Positions 1 through 11,500 of a DNA stretch of 64,000 nt are shown here, in pieces. The position numbers were made by a program, and so were the translations under genes. The notes beneath the pieces were generated by a model. The model had not been told where the DNA came from, did not search any database, and saw only the letters and a program-made list of their open reading frames with translations. This stretch comes from Cucurbitaria berberidis CBS 394.84 (taxonomy: Eukaryota; Ascomycota; Dothideomycetes; Pleosporales; Cucurbitariaceae), in contig NW_024468936.1 in the NCBI RefSeq assembly GCF_010015615.1, positions 310,001-374,000 of the forward strand, in the 5' to 3' direction. Position 1 is the stretch's first letter; each line of letters opens with the position of its first letter.

Positions 1-684
1 CGCCTCTTCTGCTGCAAAGCTCCCCTCAAACCCCTCATCATCCTCGCCAAAGTCCAAGTCGGCACCACTCTCCCAGTCACAAGCCTCCAGCGCTTCTCTG
101 ACTCTCTGTACTCCGATCGCCTCACCAAACTCATTCTTGCCCTTGGCCTCAAAGTCGACGTACTCGAATCCATAATCCATGCATGTGTCATCCCACTCTT
201 CCACTGTCTTCTCGAGGTACGGTGTTATGGACTGCGGCATTGCAACCGCAACGCACACCATGTCGCCACCAAAGCCGCACGCACGTTCTATTGCATCGGC
301 AACCGCCCGCATGGTCTCTTTTATCGTATCCACATCCTTTTGTTCAACAGGCTTCTTGAAACAGTATATCCAGGCCCCGAGTACGGTGACGACTTCGCGA
401 GCTTCAGGTTTGGTGAACTCGGTGCGCCATTCGGTGATGTTGGAGATCTCGTCGACCCAGATTGGGAGCGTGGCAGTGTAGTATTTTGTTTCGAGGAGCC
501 AGTCGTGCGTGAGGCCGGCGGTTGTATCTGATGTTGGTTCTGGAGCGGAACCCGTGAGCTCTAGTGGGGTCAATTAGCTGGGAAATAGAAAAGACTGTGC
601 TTAATAGACACCTTTGAGTAAGTGTAGGACACTTGAGTCCGGCGCTCCTACAGCAAGAATGCGCCGTGGGTTCTTGATCTCCAT
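1..684 (-). CDS. IRC6: Alpha/gamma-adaptin-binding protein p34 / Irc6-like (3' end cut off)
   Basis: The start codon is 684-682 on the minus strand. Exon 1 is 684-612, the intron is 611-561, and exon 2 runs off the left edge, so the C-terminus is missing. The splice joins LLK to ELTGS. The visible protein begins MEIKNPRRILAVGAPDSS, a P-loop-like N-terminus without a full GKS/T. It continues with LPIWVDEI and VVTVLGAWIYCFKKP, then a segment resembling FEYVDFEAKGKNEFGE and an acidic stretch (DLDFGEDDEGFEG). This layout matches the small-GTPase-like p34/Irc6 family, which binds clathrin adaptors AP-1/AP-2 and acts in vesicle traffic. The yeast name IRC6 comes from a recombination-centre screen. 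The adaptor role is family knowledge; the assignment rests on motif order. Confidence 0.8.
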
Positions 685-1123
685 CGAGGGTTGGGGTGTT
701 GTGGTGTGTGGAGTGTCAAGTTGCGGAGTTCTCGGAGGTGAGGCCTTGGCCTTTCATTGTGGGGTAGCGATGGCTACCAGGTAGAATTCGAACATTTGAA
801 ACCCCCACTCGGTCCCTACGACTCTACATCTGCGCAATAGTTGAATGAAATCCATGCTGTTCACGTTGGTCCTTTCGAGGGTTAACTACTCGATGATGCG
901 CTTTACACAGTTTTAGGCCAAATAAATCTCCATTGTCATATTCCAGGTATCATCAATTTGGAGTCGTGCTATCCAATCTTCAGCGCGTTTCCATTTAGGC
1001 GGATCAGACTTCGTACCTGTCCGTGACTCCTTTGCCAATGCTCAAGCGCACGGCGCATAGCGACCGAGTGCACATAGCCCCAAAACGCTTCATTTTGTCA
1101 TCCATTGCAGCCTCTATTGTATC
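685..1123. other. Intergenic, tandem minus-strand genes
   Basis: This holds the promoter of the p34-like gene and the 3' region of the SmD3 gene. I see no supported ORF or RNA gene. Confidence 0.5.
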
Positions 1124-1628
1124 TCAACGTCCTCCGCCTCTGGTACTAGCCCTTGCCCTAATAACCGTTGCTCTGCCACGCGCAAGACCGACACCACGAC
1201 CCCGGGTACCTCTCGATCGGAACATGGGTGCGTTCCTGTGTGTTGTTAGCAGCTTGTCGTTTTGCTAGCGGAATATGGTCGTACCTCAACATGTCTGGAA
1301 CGATGAAATACCGCACATGGCTTCCCCTGATGTAGACCTGTTCAAGATGGGAAACACGGCCGTCACGCGCCGTTACGGTGATATCCTTCAGCTGTACATT
1401 CATGTTATCCTCCGCTAAAGAAATGTCAGTACACAGTTCGGCGGGGGTATTCGGGACAAGGAGGCGCACCTTCGATTAGCTTGCCGCGATACACCTCGCC
1501 AGATGTGATCTCGAGCGTGACAATATGGCCCTGTGCAATGTGAGCGATAGTTTGGGGAGCTGCACAGGCGGGGGACGTACGGCGGCCTCATTGAGAAGCT
1601 TGATGGGGATACCGATCGTGCTCGTCAT
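1124..1628 (-). CDS. SMD3: Small nuclear ribonucleoprotein Sm D3
   Basis: Four exons on the minus strand: 1628-1581, 1530-1470, 1414-1285 and 1235-1124 give a 116-residue protein. SmD3 is a core component of the heptameric Sm ring on U1, U2, U4 and U5 snRNAs and is needed for snRNP assembly and splicing in the nucleus. The Sm1 motif (GHIVTLEITSGEVYRG) and the Sm2 region (YIRGSHVRYFIVPDMLR) are intact, with NMNVQLKDITVTARDG between them. A short Arg-Gly-rich tail (SRGTRGRGVGLARGRA) is typical of D3 and is a methylation target in other species. Length equals the usual fungal D3. The three small introns in such a short gene are normal for conserved fungal genes. It is divergent from the Gep4 gene across a 383 bp shared promoter. 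Confidence 0.96.
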
Positions 1629-2011
1629 CTTGACTATGTATTTCGTAGGGCTCTATGAAGAAAAGCAAGGTCCGGCTTGGTATGCGCGTCGTCGTAGATG
1701 CGGGAGTGGTGTTCTAGCGGTAGGTTGCGAGGTTCGGTAATAAACCTGATCGCGGTTGTCGTAGGAGGTCGTCGCGTAACAGCTAGTGCAGACCACGTAG
1801 TATTATGGTTCGAGAGATCTATGGAGGTGGAGCGCGCCCTGTAGTGATTGTCCTTGGTGCGGGGCGGGAGCTTGTTCGAATATCGACGTCCAACTCCACG
1901 AAAGGCGAAGTTCTTCGGCTTGGAGCTTTGACCACTTTCCTAGTCTGCACTCCTTAGTCAGCTCTACCCTTCCTATCGACATCAATCTTACACAAGCTTC
2001 TTTATCTTGCG
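1629..2011. promoter_or_regulatory. Shared divergent promoter, SMD3 / GEP4
   Basis: 383 bp separate two oppositely oriented start codons. An imperfect inverted repeat (AGGTT ... AACCT, near 1731-1747) lies in the left half. I recognise no named motif. Confidence 0.5.
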
Positions 2012-2780
2012 ATGAATATCTCAGGGACGCTAAACGTGTTCCGATTGTTGAGAGATCCGACTCTCTGTCTCCCGCAGCACACGGTGTCCACTTTCAACCA
2101 CCTGCCAATCCCGCTATCAAAAGCGTTCAAGCGAGATGGGAAATATGGAGAGAAAGAGGTGGACATCCAGGCGGTAGTGCTGGACAAGGACAACTGTTTT
2201 GCTGTACCGCATACGAACGAGGTACACAAATCGCTCCAAGTAGGGTCTCAACTTCTCAGAATATGTAGAATTAGACTAAAAACTGTTATAGGATCACTTT
2301 CAGCGTCTCCGACATGCATATCCCGGCAGTAAGCTACTCATAGTGTCAAACACGGCGGGTACGGACTCGGACAAAAACCAGAATGAGGCAGCTCTTCTTG
2401 AAGCCAACACTGGCATCAAGGTATTGCGTCACTCGACCAAAAAGCCCGGCTGCCAAGCCGAAGTCATGGCTTACTTCAAGGCGCACCCCGAGTCCGGGGT
2501 ATCGAGGCCAGATCAGATCGCTGTCGTTGGCGATAGACTGTCTACGGACATCATGATGGCAAATATGATGGGCAGTTATGGAATCTGGGTCAGAGATGGG
2601 GTGATTGGACGCGGATTCGTAAGTTGTTCACGATTATTTGCTGGGTTTCACGTGACTGTCAAAGTTAGGCTCTCGCTAATCATATCGCAGTTTGCGAGAA
2701 TGGAGGATCGGTTACAGGGTTTCCTTTTCAGAAGGGGATATAATGCGCCTGACCCGACGAGCCAAAACCAGTTCGAGTAA
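2012..2780 (+). CDS. GEP4: Phosphatidylglycerophosphatase Gep4, mitochondrial (HAD family)
   Basis: Three exons (2012-2239, 2292-2618, 2691-2780) give 214 residues. Gep4 dephosphorylates phosphatidylglycerophosphate to phosphatidylglycerol in the cardiolipin pathway at the mitochondrial inner membrane. The HAD nucleophile motif is the family's D-x-D-x-[not T] form, VLDKDNC at about residues 56-62. The second HAD region (KLLIVSNTAGTDSD) is created by the first splice. The third and fourth regions are KKPGCQAEVM and VVGDRLSTDIMMANMMGSYG. The C-terminus (RGYNAPDP) also matches the family. Start: the first ATG of the frame, giving a short hydrophobic N-terminus with few acidic residues, as expected for mitochondrial import. 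Both introns restore motif continuity, so confidence in the model is high. Confidence 0.93.
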
Positions 2781-3622
2781 CTGGTGAAGTGTGTAACAGG
2801 ATCTTTTCCGACATTTGAATTCTTGGGGTCTAGGATCTACGTGTAACACTATTCAGTCGACATGAATTATGCACAAGCAGCACAATGAGATGCTCAGCTT
2901 GCCAAGTCTACAGTGCACAGTGAGCGGGGCACAATCTACACGACATGAACAGACCAGGTATTTTCTTTTCGTTTCTTCACCGAGTAGAAGGCCTGCTCGT
3001 ACTCTACGAATATGGCACTCGGATATTCGGCGCCGCAGATGGAGCGGATGAAGCGGATGGGCAACGTAGTTGGGTGGCACGTGGGTGGGTGGCTGAGCAA
3101 ATTCGTGGCTCTGCCCATGGTGGCGTCAGCTAATCGCGACTGCTGCCATCCATGTATGATATTAATGAGTACACATATACAAACTTCCACGACACGTTAT
3201 TGCATACACCAAGTATCTGTATTCAATATCTGTATTCTATCATGCTGCCTGATACGTACCCCGCTCGTTCGAGCCATGACCCTGTTGTGGACGTGGCGCA
3301 TTATTATCCGGTTTGCGACAGCTGAGCCTCGTTTCCCGATAATTGCGACCAGGACACGAAGCTGGAGGTAACGGCAGAGAGACGCGTCAGCCAATAACGA
3401 CATGAGGAGTCCACCAGGCGGTGCAGGTGCCACTCTCTCTCTCCACTCGGGGGCTGAGCTTGGTGCTGTCATCTTCAGCTTGCTCATTCACCGCGAGCAA
3501 AGTGTCCATCGGCTATTTGACTTGCTGCTCCCTCTTCTTTTCTTCTACAATTCAGGAATCAGCGCTGTCCAGCTTGCACATTCCTTCCACTACTCCAGAA
3601 CCTCGCCATACAAACTCGAAAG
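2781..3622. other. Intergenic, upstream of the vWA gene
   Basis: 842 bp. A G-rich block near 3030-3110 contains a direct GCGGATG repeat and GGGTGGCACGTGGGTGGGTGG, including one CACGTG. CT-rich stretches near 3430-3600 are the likely leader of the next gene. No coding sequence is supported. Confidence 0.5.
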
Positions 3623-6114
3623 ATGGGTGTACGTTGTTCACCAGCCTTCCTTGGCTGCCCCTCCATGCCCCGCGTACGCGTCATCGTTGGGCTGACATGT
3701 TTACCTGTGTAGCTCGCATCAAAGATGGCCGCAGCCAACACCGGGTCTGGCTATCCTCCGCAAGGCGGACAAGGTGGCTATGTGAGTCTCAAGCTGTGAA
3801 GCCAGGGCCGGCAAGCATTCACTAATCCGACGTAGCCCGGCCAGCAGCAATACCAACCCTATCCAGGTGCGCAGGGTGCCGGTGCTCCCGGGGTAAGCAG
3901 AAAAGCTCTCCTTTCATCTCCGTTCTCGCTTGCTCTGCATCGTCATCGCCCTCGAATACCCGCCACCTGCACCTAGTTCACGCAAGCATTTTACCTGTCT
4001 CCACTTTGCTTTGGATTCCGACACTGCTTGAACCACGCCCACTTCGGCCTCCTACCGCCACACTTTGTCCCTCTACCTAGCCACAGATGCCTCTATCGAG
4101 CAAGATGTCAAACTACAACGCCTACCAGCCTTCTTACCCTGGCCAGGCCCCTAATCCCTACGCGCAACAACCAGGCGGCCCTCCTATGCCACCTCGTCCT
4201 AATTCCCAGGCCCCACCACAGTCCCCATTTGCACAAACCCCAAATCCAAGCGCATATGGAACATCGTCGCCATACCCTCAAGGACAGTCGGGATACAACA
4301 GGCCTGCCCCACCGCCACCAGGCCAACAACCTCAGTCTCCATACCCCCAGTCCCCGTACCCAGGGCAGGCGCCGCAAAATCAATACAACCAACCAACTAC
4401 TCCTCAGCCATACGGACAGCAGCAGCCTTACGCACAGCAGAATCAGTGGGGCCAACCACAGCAACAGCCCTATGGTCAACCACAAACCCCTTATGGCCAA
4501 CCACAGCAACAGCAATACGGCCAACCTTACGGCCAGGCACCCTCTTATGTCCGTACCCATTATGAACACTTTTTGTTTGAACCTTCACACATTCATACGT
4601 TTGACGATGCAGAGCCAGCACAATGATTTGGTTTACGATTATATTGAATTTCGACTAACATGTGAGTAGGGTGGACAACCAGGACAACCCCAGCAAGGAC
4701 AGTATGGAGCTCCCCCACCTCAGGGCGGATATGGAGGTGCTCCCGCTCCTCAACAGGTCCAGGCTGGTCCTGCTGAAGTAGCGGCCTACAAGCAGTTATT
4801 GCAAGCTTGCGTCCAGGAGAAGGGACTGCAGAACTTCTACCCGCCAAACTCTCCGATTCTCGATCAGATCGCTCAACAAGCGCCTGGAAAGATCAACCAG
4901 GTTATTTCGCGCTGGCGTGTCGCCAAGGAAATTGCCAATGACGTTGTCAAGCTAGCTCTGTACGACATCGTGTTGTATATCGGTAAGTCAATCAGTCTGC
5001 GGTGAACAGCAATGCGCTAACTCATGAAAGATGACAGTGGCTCCATGCAGTTCGAGGAGGAAGGTAGCCGTATCAAAGACTTGCGCCTTATTTTGGACCG
5101 AGTCTCTTTCGCTGCCACGCTTTTCGACGCGGACGGTATCTCCCTTCGTTTCATGAACACCGACCTTTCAGGCGCACGTGACCAGCAAGGCCGACCCCTC
5201 CAGGATGGCGTAGCTTCTGAGGGTCAGATCGAAGAAATCATGCGTGGTGTTCAGTTCAAGGGCCTTACACCCATGGGCACTTCTCTCCGCAAGAAGGTCA
5301 TTGACGAGATAGTACTCCAAAGGGCTGCTGCTGGGCAACTGAAGAAGCCAATTCTAGTCATCGCCATTACCGATGGCCAGCCTGCGGGTGAACCGCAGAA
5401 CGCAGTGTTTGATACTATCCGATACGCTTTCGATACCCTTCAGCAACGCTTCCCTCAGTATGGCCGCGGTGGTATTGCTTTCGAATTCGCCCAGGTCGGA
5501 AACGATGAGATGGCGAAGAAGTTCCTTGCCAAGCTTGATGAGGATCCGCAGATCGGTCCCATGGTGGACTGCACTTCCAGTATGTCTCCTAGTCCACCCT
5601 CCAAACAATTGCTAATGATGAGCTAGACTTCGAGAATGAGCAGGAAGAGATGTCGCGCGCTAACCCGCCCGTTGACCTCACCCCTGATCTCTGGATCCTT
5701 AAGCTCCTTCTCGGTGCTATCGATCGCAGCTACGACTCCAAGGATGAAAAGACCAACCCAGCACCCGGTGGCTATGGCGCTCCTCCAGGTGGTCAATATG
5801 GTGGTCAGCAGGGCTACGGACAGCAGCCGCCTCCAGGCCAGTATGGCGGTGCTCCTCCCCAGGGCCAGTATGGTGCCCCCCAGGGCCAATATCCTCCTCA
5901 AGGACAGGGTCAGTATGGCGCGCCTCAAGGTGGTCAATATCCTCCTCAGGGTCAAGGTCAAGGCCAATACGGTGCACCACCGCCGGGTCAATACCCGCAG
6001 CAAGGCCAGTATGGCCAACAGCGACCTCCACAGGGCGGCCCTCCTCAGGGTGGCCCAGGTGGATACCCAGGGCAGCAGCAGTATGGCCAGCCGCCCCAGG
6101 GTGGTCGGTACTAG
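3623..6114 (+). CDS. Pro/Gln/Gly-rich protein with a central von Willebrand factor A domain
   Basis: Seven exons in the fullest model: 3623-3628, 3713-3781, 3836-3892, 4087-4548, 4670-4982, 5031-5579 and 5627-6114; 647 residues. A start at 4087 (603 residues) is also possible. The N-terminal ~240 residues are low complexity, rich in P, Q, G and Y. Then comes a globular helix-rich segment (from about AAYKQLLQACVQEKGL) and a vWA domain opening with the MIDAS motif YIDDSGSM, followed by GLTPMGTSLRKKV and ILVIAITDGQPAGE. The C-terminal ~130 residues are QYG/PPQGQ repeats. vWA domains bind metal and protein ligands. The intron at 4983-5030 splits the first MIDAS Asp codon. No signal peptide or membrane segment is visible, so a cytosolic location is likely. 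The function of this fungal family is not known to me. Confidence 0.88.
5770..6108 (+). repeat. Coding low-complexity repeats (QYG / PPQGQ units)
   Basis: The last exon of the vWA gene carries a degenerate run of short units encoding variants of GQYGAPPQ. Unit lengths vary (roughly 18-36 nt) and third positions are scrambled, which suggests selection on the protein rather than a recent tandem expansion. A related but less regular P/Q/Y-rich run is in the exon at 4087-4548. Confidence 0.8.
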
Positions 6115-6556
6115 GACTACTAGACTAGGTTGCTTTGTATCCTTAACAGGATCACTCGATCAACAAATGAATTGTGGAGGCATATTGAGGTTTCGAAGGG
6201 CTCTACTGTGAACTCTTCACTTGATTGATGGGGTATGCTCTATGATCGCAGTACCACACAGAATGGCAAATTCTCAACGATACTATAGTAATCAATGAAT
6301 GCATCAGTCTCCCGCCCAAAATATGCCAGGTGAACGGCATTGTTCACACCCCGCTATGAGAGCTACCCCCTCGATGATTAAATAGATGTTTCTTGCACTA
6401 AGGATGTTGTCAATGATCTTGAGGTACCAGCGTCCGTGCAGTGCCGCTAAACGTAATTAGGTTTAGGGTGTTACACTTGCTTGGCGTCGCGCACACGAAT
6501 TTCGACTTCTCTACTTACAATTCACGACAACACGATCATCATACGATTGATTCAAC
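6115..6556. other. Intergenic, promoter of RPL28
   Basis: 442 bp between two plus-strand genes. The 3' region of the vWA gene is followed by the RPL28 promoter. It contains the TTTAGGGT box listed separately. No ORF is supported. Confidence 0.5.
6462..6469 (-). promoter_or_regulatory. Telo-box-like ACCCTAAA element upstream of RPL28
   Basis: TTTAGGGT on the plus strand (ACCCTAAA on the minus) lies about 88 bp before the RPL28 start codon. Tbf1/telo-box sites of this form are known in ribosomal-protein promoters of many ascomycetes. Site seen; role inferred. Confidence 0.45.
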
Positions 6557-7189
6557 ATGCCGACTCGTACCAGCAAAACGAGGAAACACAGAGGTCATGT
6601 CAGTGCCGGGTATGTTTGATTTACACTTACAGAAGGCCGATTTTGTTGTTTCTCTCCCACGTCGAAGAATTGTGCTGACCTTACATCTAGACATGGCCGC
6701 GTAGGCAAGCATCGCAAGCATCCCGGTGGTGTGAGTGGGATCGACCATGTTGAATCTGCTTCCTAATACTGACATTATTTAGCGTGGTCTTGCTGGTGGT
6801 CAACACCATCACAGAACCAACTTGGACAAATACCACCCCGGTTATTTCGGCAAGGTCGGTATGCGCCACTTCCATGTAATGCGCAATATCGACTGGAAGC
6901 CTGTGGTGAACATCGATAAGGTGAGCTTAAGATCTAGTAGTCAAAAAACATGCACTTACCCCGAAAATAGCTTCTGAGCCTTATCCCCGACGAGCACCGC
7001 GCGAAGTACCTGAGCACCTCCTCTCCCTCCGACACCGCTCCCGTCATCAACCTCCTGGATCACGGATATGCCAAGCTACTTGGCAAGGGCCGCATCCACG
7101 TTCCAGTCGTCATCCGAGCTCGTTATGTGAGCGCTGAAGCTGAGAAGAAGATCAAAGACGCTGGCGGTGTTATCCAGCTCGTTGCATAA
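6557..7189 (+). CDS. RPL28: 60S ribosomal protein uL15 (yeast L28 / human L27a)
   Basis: Four exons (6557-6609, 6691-6730, 6783-6920, 6971-7189) give 149 residues. uL15 is a structural protein of the large cytosolic ribosomal subunit. The N-terminus MPTRTSKTRKHRGHVSAGHGRVGKHR and the His/Gly-rich block GGRGLAGGQHHHRTNLDKYHPGYFGK are the family hallmark. The centre MRHFHVMRN and the C-terminal PVVIRARYVSAEAEKKIKDAGG segment are also conserved. Length is that of fungal orthologues. Introns interrupt the conserved N-terminal half, as is usual for fungal ribosomal-protein genes. None is long enough to suggest a hosted snoRNA. Confidence 0.97.
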
Positions 7190-8649
7190 AGACAGCACAA
7201 CAAGAATGCTGCAGTTGCGTAAGAGTAGCAGATCCGGCATGGATACTTGCATACCTGGGCACAGATCCCTATCATCAGCGTAGTGGCTGGGCGGACGTCG
7301 TTCATAGCATTAGCTTGAATGTCATCTTGCCGAACAAACTCTCACACTTTCACAAGTGTTGTGATCCCCCTCACAGAGGTTGCGCCTCTGACCGACCTGT
7401 GATTCACTTATCTCGATAGCTAACTTACGGACTCCGTTTAGCGAGCAGCAAATGCACAGCTGCTTCAGGTTTCAACGATCGAGGCTCCATTGGAGAATAT
7501 CAACGACTGCTGAAGCCCTGGCCAGCAGTGTCGAGCTGCTGCTCCACCGTGCTCTCTCACGTAAGAACTAACTGTGTGAATTTGGATTCAAGGTGCACTC
7601 AGCAGGTATATCAATTGGTCAAATCGCAGCGACAATGTGTAAGTGATCAGCGAACCGCTTTGATAGCACCATCAAAATACTATCAAATGAAATCTTTTAC
7701 AGCGGCCTTTTGGAACATTCAAGAATTGAGCCTTCTCTCGTCATCTATCATTGTCGCTGAGTCCAAACGTCCCTCTGAGGGGTCCTGAGGCTATGTCTGG
7801 ATTATGCTGGCCGGATGTTAGGGTTGAATTGTCCAATCCATATGCTGGATATGTGGTTGCAGTCTCGCGTCACATAGTGTCTGGAGGTTTGCTCGAGGCC
7901 TTTTTCAAATGTCTTCGGGTCCAGCGTCATCCCGTCTTCGATGTCTGTCCCGTTGTTCCACTCGCTTTGAGTAGCCAGGGCATGGTCAACGTCCTATCAT
8001 TCCGCAGAAGTGTATGCATTAAGATGGTTACGGTTGGCATCAATTACGTGAGTGTCCTCGGTAGTCTGGGACATCTTTTCGTCGCTACTGAGAGAGTCTT
8101 CCTTGGGCATCTCCGTTAGCTCTAGTTGGTTCATTAGCAAAATATGGCGCAAGTAGGGCATTGAGAGAAAATGCGCTATCGTGGCTGTACAAATCATGAG
8201 CCTAGTTCTCTTTCTTTAATAGTAAACTTTATACACTATCTGATTATCAAATCGAGCACTCCTAATAAACAAATAGTCGCCAGTATCACAGGGTCTAGAT
8301 AAGTCAGATAGAGCTAGTTCACTTAGTCCTAGGCGAGTGTTACTCCCGTCCCTCTGCTCCCAAATCTTCACTTGTTCCAAAAACACTACCCTTGACCAGT
8401 ACCGTGTTCGTAAGATCGTCTTTCTTCTCTAAAGCACGACGATTCTATTTAGACAATGTAGCTGTAACCCTTGATGTGGGGGCGGATACTTGGCGGAGCT
8501 ACTCCACATCTTCCACTTTGTCTTCACTACCCCTCCTCGACGATTCGAAACCTAGAACCATAAATCGAAATTTTTGAAGCATCCGTTTTCTTTGACGGCG
8601 TTGAGTCTCCCTGAGACAGGCGCTGTATACGGTAAACCGGGAAGGAAAT
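7190..8649. other. Long gene-poor gap before the HET gene
   Basis: 1460 bp. It contains the RPL28 3' region and a pair of competing inverted repeats near 7371-7402. A 122-codon ORF at 7751-8119 has no recognisable features and was rejected. An AT-rich block near 8210-8300 looks like degenerate non-coding sequence. No RNA gene was recognised. Confidence 0.45.
7371..7402. repeat. Two competing inverted repeats downstream of RPL28
   Basis: CAGAGG (7374-7379) can pair with CCTCTG (7385-7390) around a 5-nt loop. TCACAG (7371-7376) can pair with CTGTGA (7397-7402). The arms overlap, so the two hairpins exclude each other. Function unknown. Confidence 0.5.
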
Positions 8650-10595
8650 ATGTCAGTCATGCAGTACGAGCGTTTGGATTCAAACAGGAAGACCGTCCGA
8701 CTCATTGATGTGCATCCAGGACACGCAGACGATTTGATCAGATGCGAACTTTCACACGCTGATCTAGAAGACCACCCTTCGTACATCGCGTTATCGTACA
8801 TCTGGGACCAAGGCGGCGGATATGAGATGATCGAATGCGGTGGAGTGACTCTCCAGGTTGGCAGGAACCTCTGGAATTTCCTCCGTCGATTTCGGGCGTG
8901 GGATGCTGCACGCGGCAACAGACTCTGGATTGACGCGATCTGTACGCAACATCTTGACATGGGCTGTTTCGGACTGCTAACTCGTATCTAGGCATCAACC
9001 AGAAAGATGGTCGAGAGCGTAACCACCAAGTGGCTCAGATGGGCTTTATATATTCTATGGCAGCATCTACTATCGCATGGCTTGGAGAAGTCACCGGCAG
9101 AGAGGACATAGTCTTTCGCCTTGCTGTGGAGTATCGTAATTACGACCAAGCTAAGATAGAGGAGTTAAACCACCAAGACAAGCAAGGGGAGGAAAGCGAG
9201 CAAAGAACAGCGATTTTACATCTTTTAAGGAATCCTTACTGGACTCGCGTATGGATCATCCAAGAATTCTTGCTGGCGCAGTCTTTGGAGATATGGTGCG
9301 GAAAAGACTGCATGGATGATCGTAGTCTTTATAAGGTATTTAGCGGATATCATGCTGATACATTGCTCAGATATTGGCAAGGTCCAGGGATAGCCCTTTT
9401 CAGCGAAAGAACTGAATGGCCGCAGCGTAATTCCAGTGACGAGGCTGCCCCAAAGCTCAGACTTCGCTATCTTATAAAGGTCTTTTCTACCTCAGCATGT
9501 AGCGAGAGATATGACAAAGTTTACGGTCTGCTCGGACTTGCACGCGATGCAACGGAACCGCCTCATCCGATACGTCCCGACTATGACAAATCTGCCATTG
9601 AAGTACTTGTTGATGTACTACGAAATCAACACGGGAGGAGGGAAGAAGGGGATTACGACGACCATAGATTTGTCGAGTCTCTTCGAGTTATGCTGGGGGT
9701 ACCACGCATGCAGCTCGCAAAATACATCCTCGAGAAAGCTCCGGTGACCGAGCCACACATCTATGCGCTTACTTCAAGGATGCGACTCAAGGTACCTCTG
9801 CGGTTCATCAGCACCGTGACTCGGTGCAATAGCCAGCTGAGTCGCTCCGAACTGCTTGCGTGCGAAGAACTAGCGGTAACACAGCATAACTACCCCTGGC
9901 CCTTGATGCCCAGAAGTTTTGTTATCCCGTCTACCGAAGCACTCATCGAAAACATCATAAAGGTCATAGACCCTTCTAAAGCCGACAACTCTCAGGGACA
10001 CTGTCCCATGAGTACCGCTAGATTGGTCGACATTCTATTTCGGAGTGCCATGCAAGCCGCCGAGCGTTGCATACCCACGCCACAGCAGAAAGGAAATGAA
10101 TACCATTCTTTTACTGGCACGAATGGAGTCAGCGGCATAGCATTTGGCGCACGTCCCGAGGTGGAACACAAAATCGCCGTGTTTCCGAGTGCAAGCCATA
10201 CCCGAATTGCACTCTTAGTCGACAGCAGCTATGAAAGTTCGAGAATCACAGGCGTAGCTTATCTATCAAGTTCTGGGGCCGATGAAGAAAGGAGCGAAAT
10301 CTCGCCATCGATATGGCACGTGCCGACTCCAGAGCAAAGGCAGGATGTGGACGTTATCAACAGCCGCACTCTATCAGACCAGTCGGGAATTATGGAGGAA
10401 ACAAACGAGGCAGAGATAACCAGTGACTTCTGTCTCACGTGCGGTGACCCGATATCCTTGTTTGATCTCTGCCAGCGTGGCTTTCTCGACGAGAGTCAGC
10501 TTAAGCACATGGTGGGAAAGGAATTGGAAGCAGAGGACGCAGCGGAAGAAGAGCACTCGTGTGATAAAGAAGGATGCAGTCAAATATACTTTTGA
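8650..10595 (+). CDS. HET-domain (heterokaryon incompatibility) protein
   Basis: Two exons (8650-8941, 8992-10595) give 631 residues. The HET domain covers about residues 40-200. Its hallmarks are visible: YIALSYIWD, RLWIDAICINQKD (created by the splice), GFIYSMAASTIAWLGE and NPYWTRVWIIQEF, followed by RYDKVYGLLGLA. HET proteins mediate non-self recognition and cell death after hyphal fusion, usually with a partner receptor such as an NLR. The C-terminus carries a Cys-containing motif (CLTCGDPISLFDLC and CDKEGC) that could bind a metal. There is no NLR, ankyrin or WD-repeat partner within the window. Flanking gaps are long, as is common for accessory HET genes. The domain is certain; the specificity is unknown. 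Confidence 0.93.
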
Positions 10596-11500
10596 TACGC
10601 GGCATACCGTAGGAGCATCCAATGAAGATGCTTTTTTCCAGTTCCACCATACGTTTATACCTGCATTTCGCGCATAAATTAAACGTTTCCCCTTCTCAGC
10701 GCTGACTGTATTCTTCTATCAAAACCAAGGTCAGCACTGCCAAGAACGGATTATACAACGCAATAGAAGGAACTAGGACAAAACTATAGTTTAGATGTTG
10801 GACCTAGCACCTTTTGACTCACAGTATTAGCACAGTAAGGTCTACACAATACAAGGAAGGCCAGCTGAACGAAGTATCAAGAGATCTCGATAATCGCCAT
10901 CCCACCTTAGATAAGAAGACTTTTACGGGTAAAGCAAGAAGGACATTTATGCTTCCTTAGCTATATAACTACCGACCTCCTCTATTCAAAGAGGGTTGTA
11001 CAACATGTACCTAGCTACTCGAACATACCTGTCTTCCACTAATAAACACATACATATACATGCACATATACAAATACGAAAATCCCCTATACCCAAGGAC
11101 TGAGGTATACAATGGCAAAACAAGCATGTAGCAAAGGACCCAGTCTCCAAATTCTAACATGACACACCAACTCAAAAATTTCATCAACACAACGGCCTTA
11201 TAAATAGACAGGACTAGGGTGATAAGAAAAGACGTAAAAATAATGAGACAGGATATGCAGCAGTTGTATCTTACTAAACTAAAAAGAAACATGGTTCAAT
11301 TTCCTTCATCTTGTCACATTACCAAAAAAAGCCGGATACAAGAAAACACCCTTCGGCTAGTTCGCTTAGGAATAACACTCCTACTACACACTCTTTCTTT
11401 ACTCTTCTTAAACACCGTGCATCACTATACTTCCATACAAGCGCCCAAACCATGCTGAAAACAGTCCACCCGTCTGTCATTTAGTCTGTTAATCAATTAC
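10596..11500. other. AT-rich gap between convergent genes
   Basis: 905 bp between the ends of the HET and SprT-like genes. It is AT-rich, with stops in all frames and no supported gene. It may include long 3' untranslated regions or decayed repeat sequence. Confidence 0.45.

Noticed and set aside
4028..4669. 213-codon ORF in another frame of the vWA gene
   Set aside because: It is a frame-shifted reading of the P/Q-rich repeat exon, so its composition is an artefact.
7751..8119. 122-codon ORF in the gap before the HET gene
   Set aside because: No motifs, no splice-linked neighbours, and typical of chance ORFs in gene-poor DNA.
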